Assembly: GCA_021784205.1 (NCBI GenBank)
Contig: JAJXTB010000115.1
Location: 1 to 7,740 of the forward strand
Source: Actinomycetes bacterium
GTDB taxonomy: Bacteria; Actinomycetota; Acidimicrobiia; Acidimicrobiales; RAAP-2
DNA length: 7,740 bases
Direction of reading: 5' to 3'
Shown here: piece after piece, positions 1 to 5,665 of the stretch
Numbering within the stretch: the stretch's first letter is position 1
Layout: each line of letters begins with the position of its first letter
Notes under the pieces: generated by a model
What the model was told of the DNA's origin: nothing
The model's database searches: none
What the model saw: the letters and a program-made list of their open reading frames with translations, nothing else
Program-made: the position numbers and the translations under genes

Positions 1-2
1 AC

Positions 3-407
3 TATGGGGCGATTCTGTCGGTGATCCTCGTGCTCGCGATGGGCTCGGGACTCTCCTTCGTGTCCCTGGCCACCCTCTCGCTCGAGGGCGTCAGCCCGCT
101 CGACGCCGGCGCGGCGTCGGGTCTGGTCAACGTCTCCCAGCAACTCGGAGCCGCCGTCGGTCTGGCAGTACTCGTGAATGTCTTCTCCTCGGTGACCAAC
201 CACGCCCAGTTCCTGGCGAGCGCGGACCGCGCGGCGCAGACTCGTCAGGTCGCGGTGCTGGTGCACGGGATGCACGTCGTGTTCGAAGTCGGTTCGCTCT
301 TTGCCGCCAGCGCCATCGTCCTCATGGGTCTCGTCGGTCGATCGAGCGAACGCGACACCGACCTCGACACACCGCTCGGAGACGAGCTGGCACTCGAGGC
401 CGCGTAG
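3..407 (+). CDS. DHA2-family (EmrB/QacA-like) MFS drug efflux transporter, C-terminal fragment
   Basis: The open frame enters from the left edge and ends at TAG 405-407, so only about 134 C-terminal residues are visible and the true start lies outside the window. The first GTG in frame (21) is internal. Hydrophobic stretches at the start (ILSVILVLAMGSGLSFVSLA), in the middle (GLAVLVNVFSS) and near the end (VGSLFAASAIVLMGLVG) look like the last three membrane helices. The segment DAGAASGLVNVSQQLGAAVG is the conserved loop-plus-helix region seen near the C-terminus of 14-helix drug:H+ antiporters, which export drugs or other hydrophobic compounds using the proton gradient. The tail after the last helix is short, charged and cytoplasmic. 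Substrate cannot be inferred. Family assignment is from recognisable motifs; nothing ties it functionally to the downstream locus. Confidence 0.85.
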   Translation, partial: YGAILSVILVLAMGSGLSFVSLATLSLEGVSPLDAGAASGLVNVSQQLGAAVGLAVLVNVFSSVTNHAQFLASADRAAQTRQVAVLVHGMHVVFEVGSLFAASAIVLMGLVGRSSERDTDLDTPLGDELALEAA

Positions 408-546
408 GCGATCGCCAGCACCCGGTACACACAGTCCTCGGGCCGGCACCGGTGAGCCCGTGAACAACGTCGGCCCTGTTGTGGGTCCAGACGCCGGCCC
501 GCGCATGGGGTCGCCGAGCGCGAGACGCCCCGCCACGATCGAGGGT

Positions 547-571
547 GACGTTCACGATGGAGGTGAACGTC
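547..571 (+). terminator. Perfect 9-bp stem / 7-nt loop hairpin, possible terminator of the efflux pump gene
   Basis: GACGTTCAC (547-555) and GTGAACGTC (563-571) are exact reverse complements separated by seven bases. It lies 139 bp after the pump's stop codon. No T-run follows, so it is not a classical rho-independent terminator; actinobacterial terminators often lack the T-run. It could equally be a binding site for a dimeric regulator. Confidence 0.35.
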
Positions 572-671
572 GGCGACAGGCGATCCCCTGGAGAACTATC
601 CCCTCACACGCCCGGACTCCACGGCAACGTCGACCACGTCATCGTCGGCTCCTCGGGGCTGTGTCTTAAAT

Positions 672-689
672 ACCGAACGCTAGTACGGT
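672..689. promoter_or_regulatory. 18-bp operator-like palindrome ACCGAAC-N4-GTACGGT
   Basis: The arms ACCGAAC (672-678) and GTACGGT (683-689) match as inverted repeats at six of seven positions around a 4-bp spacer (GCTA). The site sits in an AT-richer pocket (TTAAATACC, 666-674) of otherwise GC-rich DNA. Size and symmetry resemble TetR-family operators, which commonly control MFS efflux pumps, but no TetR gene is seen next to it and there is no clear gene immediately downstream. Assignment to a family is inference. Confidence 0.35.
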
Positions 690-850
690 CGACTCGAATT
701 GAAGACGCCTACTACCTTCAGCATTGGCGAACGTACGACAACGACCACGAGCTCGGTGCAGGCGTTAGGTGCTCGACGCCCTGGTGGGCGCCAAGAGAAT
801 CCGCCGTGCCCCGCTCGGACATTCGACGAGCGACCACCGATTCGTGAATT

Positions 851-878
851 CGCCCACGTACTCGACGGCGTACGGGCG
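851..878 (-). terminator. Weak bulged hairpin downstream of the SRPBCC gene
   Basis: CGTAC (857-861) pairs with GTACG (870-874), and after a 2-nt bulge CGCC (851-854) pairs with GGCG (875-878); the loop is eight bases. It begins 41 bp beyond the SRPBCC stop codon in the direction of transcription. There is no following T-run on the minus strand, so a terminator role is only a possibility. Confidence 0.2.
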
Positions 879-919
879 TGGCATGCGCGACGGTGAGGTT
901 GCGAGGTGGCGCCTGGGTG

Positions 920-1345
920 CTACGACAAGCGGTGCCGGATCCCGGCCTCGGCCCTTGACGCGAGGGAGCGAAACATCACCGCGAGAACCGGGTTGAAGAC
1001 GCGCCAGATACCTAGCAGCGTGAGTCGGGCGTCGTAGGTGAAGACCGTGCCGTGGCCCTGGGACTCCACGCTGAGGGTGTCGATGGACTCGAGGGTCGCT
1101 GTGCGAGCCGTCAAGATCGCGTGTTGCTCATCGAGTTCGGTCACCTCGTAGCGCAGGGGCGTAACGCGTCGCGCGGATCGAACCACGAGGTCGAAGCGAC
1201 TCGCCACGCGCAGGGGACCCGCGTCGAGTCGCGTGGCGGAGACGACGCTCGGGTCCCATTCGGGAGCGTGGCTGAAGTCCGCCATGTCGGCGAGGACTTC
1301 GGCGGGTGGACGCGGGCTGGTGATGCGAACGACGACGTGGGGCAC
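920..1345 (-). CDS. SRPBCC (START/polyketide cyclase-like) family protein
   Basis: A 141-residue protein starting at GTG 1345, preceded by GAGGAG (1351-1356) at 5-bp spacing, and ending at TAG 920-922. The N-terminal strand (VVVRITSPRPPAEVLADMAD) followed by the FSHAPEWDPSVVSATRLD region and the amphipathic C-terminal helix (VFNPVLAVMFRSLASRAEAG) fit the SRPBCC helix-grip fold, which forms a cavity for lipids, polyketides or other hydrophobic ligands. No signal peptide is visible, so it is probably cytosolic. It is divergent from the cobalamin-binding regulator, sharing an 86-bp gap that holds the repeated operator; its start lies only 12 bp from the repeat. Co-regulation with lipid enzymes suggests a lipid-binding or lipid-modifying accessory role, but that is inference; the family does not give a specific reaction. 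Confidence 0.8.
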   Translation of the reverse strand: MPHVVVRITSPRPPAEVLADMADFSHAPEWDPSVVSATRLDAGPLRVASRFDLVVRSARRVTPLRYEVTELDEQHAILTARTATLESIDTLSVESQGHGTVFTYDARLTLLGIWRVFNPVLAVMFRSLASRAEAGIRHRLS

Positions 1346-1350
1346 GGAGA

Positions 1351-1356
1351 CTCCTC
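1351..1356 (-). promoter_or_regulatory. Ribosome binding site of the SRPBCC gene
   Basis: On the minus strand GAGGAG is followed by TCTCC and the GTG start at 1345. It fixes this start and lies only one base from the operator-like repeat, so the 5' leader must be very short. Confidence 0.75.
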
Positions 1357-1357
1357 A

Positions 1358-1375
1358 ATAGTTAGCACTAAATTA
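1358..1375. promoter_or_regulatory. Operator copy A: imperfect AT-rich inverted repeat in the SRPBCC/regulator divergent gap
   Basis: The plus strand reads ATAGTTAG-CA-CTAAATTA. Against the symmetric consensus TAATTTAG-N2-CTAAATTA the right half is perfect (8/8) and the left half matches 5/8. TTAGCACTAAA (1362-1372) is identical to operator copy B. The right half contains TAAATT (1369-1374), a TAnnnT-type -10 element for the regulator gene; the opposite strand contains TAATTT (1375-1370), a -10 candidate for the SRPBCC gene, about 19 bp before its ribosome binding site begins. No convincing -35 is seen on either side. Likely bound by the adjacent regulator (inference). Confidence 0.65.
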
Positions 1376-1420
1376 ATGGTCGAGGGCTCGCGGTGATTCG
1401 CCGGCCGACTCGCGACGATC

Positions 1421-1425
1421 GGAGG
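1421..1425 (+). promoter_or_regulatory. Ribosome binding site deciding the regulator's start
   Basis: GGAGG followed by a 6-bp spacer and GTG at 1432. The in-frame GTG at 1393 has no comparable site, so 1432 is preferred. Confidence 0.75.
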
Positions 1426-1431
1426 CACGAG

Positions 1432-2277
1432 GTGACGGATGCGGCGCGTGCCACCGGGACGGTAGGTCTCCAGGAGGCCGCCGCGATCCTCGGCGTGCAC
1501 TACATGACCGTCTATCGATACGTGCGAACCGGGCGACTCGCGGCCGAGCACGACGGGGCCACGTGGCGGGTGAGGACCGGGGACCTCGACACCGTGCGCG
1601 TCGGGCGGGGCGTCGACCAACCCCGCGGCGCGGCGCGCACGGCCTCCGCCGAGCATCTCCTCGACCGGCTCGTGGCGGGCGACGAGGCCGGCGCGTGGCG
1701 CGTCGTGGAGGACGCCCTGGCCTCGGGGGCGGAACCCGCGGAGGTTCACCTCACCCTGCTGGCGCCCGCGATGCGAGAAGTCGGGCGTCGCTGGTCGCGC
1801 GGGGAGTTGGACGTGGCCGACGAGCACCTGGCGAGTGCGACGACGCGGCGCCTCATCGCCCGCCTCGGTCCTCGCTTCGCGCGACCGGGTCGCAAGCGCG
1901 GCACCGTGCTCGTAGGCGCGGTCGCCGGAGAGCGCCACGAGATTCCGGTGGCCATCGTGGCCGACCAGTTGCGCGGCGCCGGATTCCACGTCATCGAGCT
2001 GGGGGGCGACACGCCCGCCGACTCCTTCGCGGACGCGGCCGAACGCGAACGACCCCTGTGCGTCTTGATCGCCGTCACCACCGCGGGCCACGAGGCAGCC
2101 GTGACCGACACCGTGGCGCGTCTGCGCGAGCGCACTGACACGATCGTGCTCGTCGGGGGGGCGGCGGTGAACGATGAACTCGCCGCGCACCGACTAGGCA
2201 GCGAACACTGGACGGGCCGCGACGCGCGTGACGTGGTCGCACTGGTCGAGCGTCTTCGCGCCCAGCACCGCCGATGA
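1432..2277 (+). CDS. CarH/LitR-like adenosylcobalamin-binding transcriptional regulator with excisionase-type HTH
   Basis: A 281-residue protein (Thermus CarH is of similar size, about 285). Residues 11-57 form an excisionase/BldC-like winged HTH (LQEAAAILGVHYMTVYRYVR, then a wing and GDLDTVRV) rather than a full MerR domain. Residues 74-150 match the four-helix cap of cobalamin-binding modules and hold the CarH signature W121-x9-E131-H132. Residues 157-276 match the Rossmann-type B12-binding domain: GERHEIP with H169 aligns with the lower cobalt ligand (His177 in Thermus CarH), followed by LGGDTP and LVGGAAVND. CarH proteins bind AdoCbl in the dark, oligomerise and repress; light cleaves the Co-C bond and releases DNA. 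The residue after W121 is Ser, where Thermus CarH has the photoproduct ligand His132. The protein probably represses its own divergent promoter and the matching one at 5642-5659. Start chosen by the GGAGG at 1421; GTG 1393 would add 13 residues. Ends 3 bp from the convergent methyltransferase gene. Cobalamin binding is well supported; light sensing and target sites are inferred. Confidence 0.88.
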   Translation: MTDAARATGTVGLQEAAAILGVHYMTVYRYVRTGRLAAEHDGATWRVRTGDLDTVRVGRGVDQPRGAARTASAEHLLDRLVAGDEAGAWRVVEDALASGAEPAEVHLTLLAPAMREVGRRWSRGELDVADEHLASATTRRLIARLGPRFARPGRKRGTVLVGAVAGERHEIPVAIVADQLRGAGFHVIELGGDTPADSFADAAERERPLCVLIAVTTAGHEAAVTDTVARLRERTDTIVLVGGAAVNDELAAHRLGSEHWTGRDARDVVALVERLRAQHRR

Positions 2278-2280
2278 GAA

Positions 2281-3555
2281 TTACGCGCGCGCGGCGAGTA
2301 CCGGTCGCCACCCGTCTCGAGCGAGGATGATCTGGACGTCACTGACGTGGCGCTCCAGAAAGGCCGCCTCGCAGTAGGTGAGATAGAGCGACCAAAGCCG
2401 TTCGAACCTCTCGTCGTAGCCGAGCAGACGCACCGCGTCACGGTGCGCGTCGACGTTCTGACGCCATCGCCGCAAGGTCTCGGCGTAGTGACGGCCGATG
2501 TCCTCGACGTCGACCACGCTCAGGTGCGCGCGGGCACTCGCCGTGGTCAGTGACGTCATCGACGGCAGGCAGCCGCCCGGGAACACGAAGGCCTTGATGA
2601 AGTCGGTGGTCGTCTTGGCCCGCTCGTAGCTCGCGTCCTCGATGGTGATCGCCTGCAGCGCCATCAGACCGTCGGGCGCGAGCAGGCGCGAGCAGGCGCG
2701 AAAGAACCCCGGTACGTGGCGCCAGTCGACGGCCTCGATCATCTCGATCGAGACAAGCTTGTCGAACGTGCCGCGAAGTTCGCGGTAGTCCTGATTCAAC
2801 ACGGTGACGCGCTCGGCGAGTCCGCGCTCTGCCACCACGCGCGTTGCGTAGTCGTACTGCTCGGCCGAGATGGTGGTCGTGGTCACTCGACAGCCGTAGC
2901 GCGACGCCGCGAAGACCGCGAAGCCGCCCCAACCAGTACCGATCTCGAGCACGTGATCGTTCGCGCCGAGGGAGAGTTTGCGACAGATGCGATCGAACTT
3001 GGCCAGCGACGCACTCTCGAGCGTGTCGTCCACATGGTCGAACACGGCGCACGAGTAGCTCATCGTTGGATCGAGCATCAGTGAGAAGAACTCGTTGCCG
3101 ATGTCGTAGTGTGCCTGAACGAATCGACGGTCCTGGGTCGGTGGGCGTCGCCGGCGGCGACGAATGGGATCAACGAGGCGGCTAACCACTCGACCCGCAT
3201 CATCCTGGACGCGACCAAGCCGTCCGCGGTCACGCACGAGGATTCGCACCAGGGCGACCAGGTCGTCGCAGTCCCACCAGCCTTCGAGGTAGCCGAGGCC
3301 CAGGCCGAGCGAGCCGCGCCGAAGGAGAGCCTGGTAGGCGCGTGGGTCGTGGACGTCGACGTGGGCGACCAGTGTTCCGCGGCCCAGTTCGACCGTACCG
3401 TGCGCGTCTCGCACGATGAGCCGTCCACCGCGCGAACGTCGCGCGAGGGCGAAGAGGAGCCGTCGCGCCCGGTGGTTCTTCGTTGGTGAGGCGTCCACGA
3501 GGCTTGTCAGCGAGTCCGACCGGTCGATCGAAAGCGACGGGGCGTCGTCAGGCAC
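2281..3555 (-). CDS. Cyclopropane-fatty-acid-synthase (Cfa)-family SAM-dependent methyltransferase
   Basis: A 424-residue protein of normal length for the family, from GTG 3555 (AAAGGG nine bases upstream) to TAA 2281. The N-terminal part (about 30-130) is the Cfa lipid-binding region (LGLGLGYLEGWWDCDDL); the catalytic domain begins at HYDIGNEFF (149-157) and contains the SAM motif LEIGTGWGG (203-211). Family members transfer methyl groups from SAM onto double bonds of phospholipid acyl chains at the inner membrane, giving cyclopropane or methyl-branched products. Residues aligned with the E. coli Cfa bicarbonate site are C169, E274, I303 and Y357, but E. coli His266 is Gln here (Q301, in LQAITIED). 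Its start overlaps the DUF1365 stop by 8 bp (GTGCCTGA), implying translational coupling as the third gene of the operon. Its exact product may be cyclopropane, methylated or furan-precursor fatty acid; the sequence does not decide. Confidence 0.88.
   Translation of the reverse strand: MPDDAPSLSIDRSDSLTSLVDASPTKNHRARRLLFALARRSRGGRLIVRDAHGTVELGRGTLVAHVDVHDPRAYQALLRRGSLGLGLGYLEGWWDCDDLVALVRILVRDRGRLGRVQDDAGRVVSRLVDPIRRRRRRPPTQDRRFVQAHYDIGNEFFSLMLDPTMSYSCAVFDHVDDTLESASLAKFDRICRKLSLGANDHVLEIGTGWGGFAVFAASRYGCRVTTTTISAEQYDYATRVVAERGLAERVTVLNQDYRELRGTFDKLVSIEMIEAVDWRHVPGFFRACSRLLAPDGLMALQAITIEDASYERAKTTTDFIKAFVFPGGCLPSMTSLTTASARAHLSVVDVEDIGRHYAETLRRWRQNVDAHRDAVRLLGYDERFERLWSLYLTYCEAAFLERHVSDVQIILARDGWRPVLAARA
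2675..2700. repeat. Tandem 10-bp repeat inside the methyltransferase gene
   Basis: AGCAGGCGCG occurs twice back to back (2681-2690 and 2691-2700), preceded by a partial copy GGCGCG (2675-2680). It encodes part of the ordinary-looking ACSRLLAPDG segment (287-296), so the protein is intact. Because the unit is not a multiple of three, gain or loss of one copy would shift the frame. Confidence 0.7.
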
Positions 3556-4330
3556 GAGGGGCGCCCTTTGACGACGCCGAACTCTCCGGGAACCCTTGGG
3601 CGCGCCCGCGGGCGGGGTGGGCCACGAAGGGCACGCCCGAGCGCCGTAGTCTCGCCGCCTGGTGGTAGATGCCCAGGGAGACTCGTGCGGTCATGAGTGG
3701 GTAGTCCCACAGCACGCGGCCCAGGTCTCCTCGGGTGATCTCACGACGAGTGAGATCCAGTGAGGTCTCGAGAACGAGCTCGCCCTGCTCGATCGCGTTC
3801 ACGGCGAGGTGCAGGTCGCTCGTCGGGGCGTCGTAAGAAAAGTCGTAGTGGGCGTTCATGCCCATGAACGGCGAGACGTGCAACGCCTTATCCACCCGGT
3901 GGGTTCCCGGCGCACCCAGCACGTAGGCGTGGCTCTCGTGCCAGGGCGTGTTGGTCACCTGAGCGAGCAGTGATTCGACTCTCGCACCCGACTCGTCGTA
4001 GCAGTAGTACAGGGAGATCGGGTTGAACTGCCAGCCCCAGATCCTCGGGTGAGCGAGCATCGCGATGGGCCCCGCTGGTCGCTGACCGAACTCGCGAGCG
4101 ACCTTCTCACGCACTGCCTCCTCAAGAGCGAGTTCCGCCGGCCCAAAGAAGTCGCGACGCCGGTAGGTGACGGGACGCATGCGCTCGCGCGCCCACCAGG
4201 GGTGCAGCGCGCAGACGGCGTCCAACTCGTCGAGGTCGATCAGCGGCAGCACGATCCGATACGTGAACTCGTGGCGAACCGGAGCGAGCCGGCGGTGACG
4301 AACCACTCCTTCGTAGAGGGCGCTTCTCAT
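3548..4330 (-). CDS. DUF1365 family protein
   Basis: A 260-residue protein with start ATG 4330 and stop TGA 3548-3550. Family hallmarks are visible in order: YEGVVRHRRLAPVRHEFTYR near the N-terminus (6-25), FNPISLYYCYD (102-112), VTNTPWHESHAYVL (125-138) and KALHVSPFMGMNAHYDFSY (148-166). No biochemical activity is firmly assigned to the family. It is repeatedly found between an FAD amine-oxidase-like gene and a Cfa-like gene, exactly as here, so it probably takes part in the same acyl-lipid conversion. The gene begins 5 bp after the FAD gene stop and overlaps the methyltransferase start by 8 bp. There is no good ribosome binding site close to ATG 4330, so translation probably depends on reinitiation from the upstream gene. 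An in-frame start farther upstream (4429) would lie inside the FAD gene and is rejected because the family N-terminus begins at MRSALY. Confidence 0.88.
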   Translation of the reverse strand: MRSALYEGVVRHRRLAPVRHEFTYRIVLPLIDLDELDAVCALHPWWARERMRPVTYRRRDFFGPAELALEEAVREKVAREFGQRPAGPIAMLAHPRIWGWQFNPISLYYCYDESGARVESLLAQVTNTPWHESHAYVLGAPGTHRVDKALHVSPFMGMNAHYDFSYDAPTSDLHLAVNAIEQGELVLETSLDLTRREITRGDLGRVLWDYPLMTARVSLGIYHQAARLRRSGVPFVAHPARGRAQGFPESSASSKGAPRA

Positions 4331-4335
4331 CTGCG

Positions 4336-5583
4336 TCACAGTTCTACTCCGAAGTGGCGACACACGCGCAGGGCGCTCTGGAGTCCGTCTTCGTGAAAAC
4401 CGTATCCCCAGTACGCACCGGCAAACCATGTGCCGCGCCGACCGTCGATCTCGGCGACCCTGCGCTGGGCGGCGATCGCGCCCGCGTCCAGCACGGGGTG
4501 CGAGTAGTCGAACTCGCCCACGATTCGCTCCGCGTCGATGCGATCAGTCTGGTTCAGACTGACCAGGATCTGGTGGCGCGAGGGAATCGATTGAAGCTGA
4601 TTCATGTGATAGGTGACCGTTGCGGCCGAGTCGTCGAATCCGAGGCGGTAGTTCCAGCTCGCCCAGGCGCGACGCGAGCGCGGCAGGAGCGTCTCGTCGG
4701 TGTGCAGAACGACGGCGCTGGGCTGATAGCGAATCGCCCCGAGAATCTCGCGCTCGGCTTCGCTCGGGTCGCTCAGCAACGCCAGGCTCTGGTCGCTGTG
4801 GGTGGCGAGGACCACATGGTCGAACGTCTCGGGTCCAAAGACGTCGCTCGTGACTTCGACGCCGTCGCGGCGACGCGTCACCTTCGAGACCGACGTGTTC
4901 ACTCGCAGGCGTCGTCCGAGTGGCGCGGCGATCTTCTCGACGTAGGCGCGAGATCCGCCCGTGACCGTGCGCCAGTGGGGCCTGTCGCCCAGCGAGAGCA
5001 GCCCGTGGTTGTCGAAGAATCGCGCGAAGGTCGCAGCGGGGATCTCGAGGGCGTCGACCATCGGCGCCGACCAGATCGCCGAGACCATTGGTGCCAAGTA
5101 CCACTCCCGCAGCCGCTCGGACCACGGCCCCGCCTCGAGCATCTCGCGCAGGCTCAGGCTGTGCGAAATGCGCCCATCGGTGAGCAGTTTGCGGGCCTGA
5201 CGGTTGAATGAGCCGATGTCGGCAAGCATCGTGACAAAGTCACGACGCAAGAGATTTCGTCGCTGGGCGAACACCGTGTTGAGCGTGCTCGATCGCCACT
5301 CGAGACCGTGTCGGGGATCGCTCACCGAGAAACTCATGTCGCTGGGTGAAGTCGCGACCCCGAGGTGGGCGAAGAGGCGGGTCAAGCCCGGATAGTTGCG
5401 TTCGTTGTAGACGATGAAGCCGGTATCGACGGCGTGCGTCTCGTCCGCGATCGTCACGTCAACGGTGTGCGCGTGCCCGCCGGGGCGCGAGTCGATCTCG
5501 AAGACCGTGACGTCGTGGTGCCGCGAGAGAAGGTGGGCACTGGTCAGTCCGGCAATGCCGGAGCCAATGATGGCGATGCGCAT
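4336..5583 (-). CDS. FAD-dependent oxidoreductase, NAD(P)-binding Rossmann-like (amine oxidase superfamily)
   Basis: A 415-residue flavoprotein. The dinucleotide-binding motif GSGIAGLTSAHLLS (7-20), the acidic ribose-binding residue at the end of strand 2 (FEIDSRPGGHAHT, 28-40) and the C-terminal FAD contact region (GTWFAGAYWGYGFHEDGLQS, 384-403) are all intact. The internal region with YNERNYPGLTRLF and WSAPMVDALEIPAATFARFF is typical of the subgroup that travels with DUF1365 and Cfa-like genes, thought to desaturate or otherwise oxidise acyl chains; this role is inferred from context. The ATG at 5583 is chosen because the Rossmann motif starts two residues later, although the frame stays open upstream to 6072. 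No strong ribosome binding site precedes it. It is the first gene of the operon, with operator copy B 58 bp upstream containing a candidate -10 (TAAATT, 5648-5643), giving a leader of roughly 50 nt. Confidence 0.88.
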   Translation of the reverse strand: MRIAIIGSGIAGLTSAHLLSRHHDVTVFEIDSRPGGHAHTVDVTIADETHAVDTGFIVYNERNYPGLTRLFAHLGVATSPSDMSFSVSDPRHGLEWRSSTLNTVFAQRRNLLRRDFVTMLADIGSFNRQARKLLTDGRISHSLSLREMLEAGPWSERLREWYLAPMVSAIWSAPMVDALEIPAATFARFFDNHGLLSLGDRPHWRTVTGGSRAYVEKIAAPLGRRLRVNTSVSKVTRRRDGVEVTSDVFGPETFDHVVLATHSDQSLALLSDPSEAEREILGAIRYQPSAVVLHTDETLLPRSRRAWASWNYRLGFDDSAATVTYHMNQLQSIPSRHQILVSLNQTDRIDAERIVGEFDYSHPVLDAGAIAAQRRVAEIDGRRGTWFAGAYWGYGFHEDGLQSALRVCRHFGVEL

Positions 5584-5641
5584 GGCGAAGTACGTCCCGT
5601 CGTCAGAGCCAGCGCGGTCAATGACGCCGGCGGCGAACGTG

Positions 5642-5659
5642 TAATTTAGCACTAAACTG
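5642..5659. promoter_or_regulatory. Operator copy B: AT-rich inverted repeat in the FAD-operon/SDR divergent gap
   Basis: The plus strand reads TAATTTAG-CA-CTAAACTG. The left half is perfect against TAATTTAG-N2-CTAAATTA, the right half matches 6/8, and TTTAG-CA-CTAAA (5645-5656) is an exact 5-2-5 palindrome. The 11-mer TTAGCACTAAA is shared with copy A on the same strand. Minus-strand TAAATT (5648-5643) can serve as a -10 for the FAD operon; plus-strand TAATTT (5642-5647) or TAAACT (5653-5658, 7 bp before GTG 5666) can serve for the dehydrogenase. It stands out as an AT-rich island in GC-rich DNA. Confidence 0.65.
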
Positions 5660-5665
5660 AAGGAC

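Larger units (their letters stand above)
408..919. other. 512-bp gap without a convincing gene
   Basis: Several short frames are open here (for example 479-847 plus) but their translations are rich in Arg, Pro and Thr, lack recognisable domains and have no good ribosome binding site, so I do not call them. The gap contains a perfect inverted repeat at 547-571, an operator-like palindrome at 672-689 and a weaker hairpin at 851-878. It separates the efflux pump end from the SRPBCC gene end. A decayed regulator gene for the pump is possible, but I cannot recognise one. Confidence 0.6.

Noticed and set aside
407..416. Palindrome GGCGATCGCC after the efflux gene
   Set aside because: No loop, so it is not a hairpin terminator; GCGATCGC also occurs inside a coding region near 4471, consistent with GC-rich background.
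479..847. 122-codon plus-strand frame in the first gap
   Set aside because: No ribosome binding site, no recognisable domain, and the operator-like palindrome falls inside it.
1362..1390. Possible CIRCE element (HrcA site), since TTAGCACT equals its left half
   Set aside because: The matching right half GAGTGCTAA at N9 spacing is absent at both copies; the symmetry here is a close 8-2-8 palindrome.
1141..2190. Long minus-strand open frame (349 codons) antisense to the regulator
   Set aside because: Composition is that of a GC-rich shadow frame, no domain is recognisable, and it overlaps two well-supported genes.
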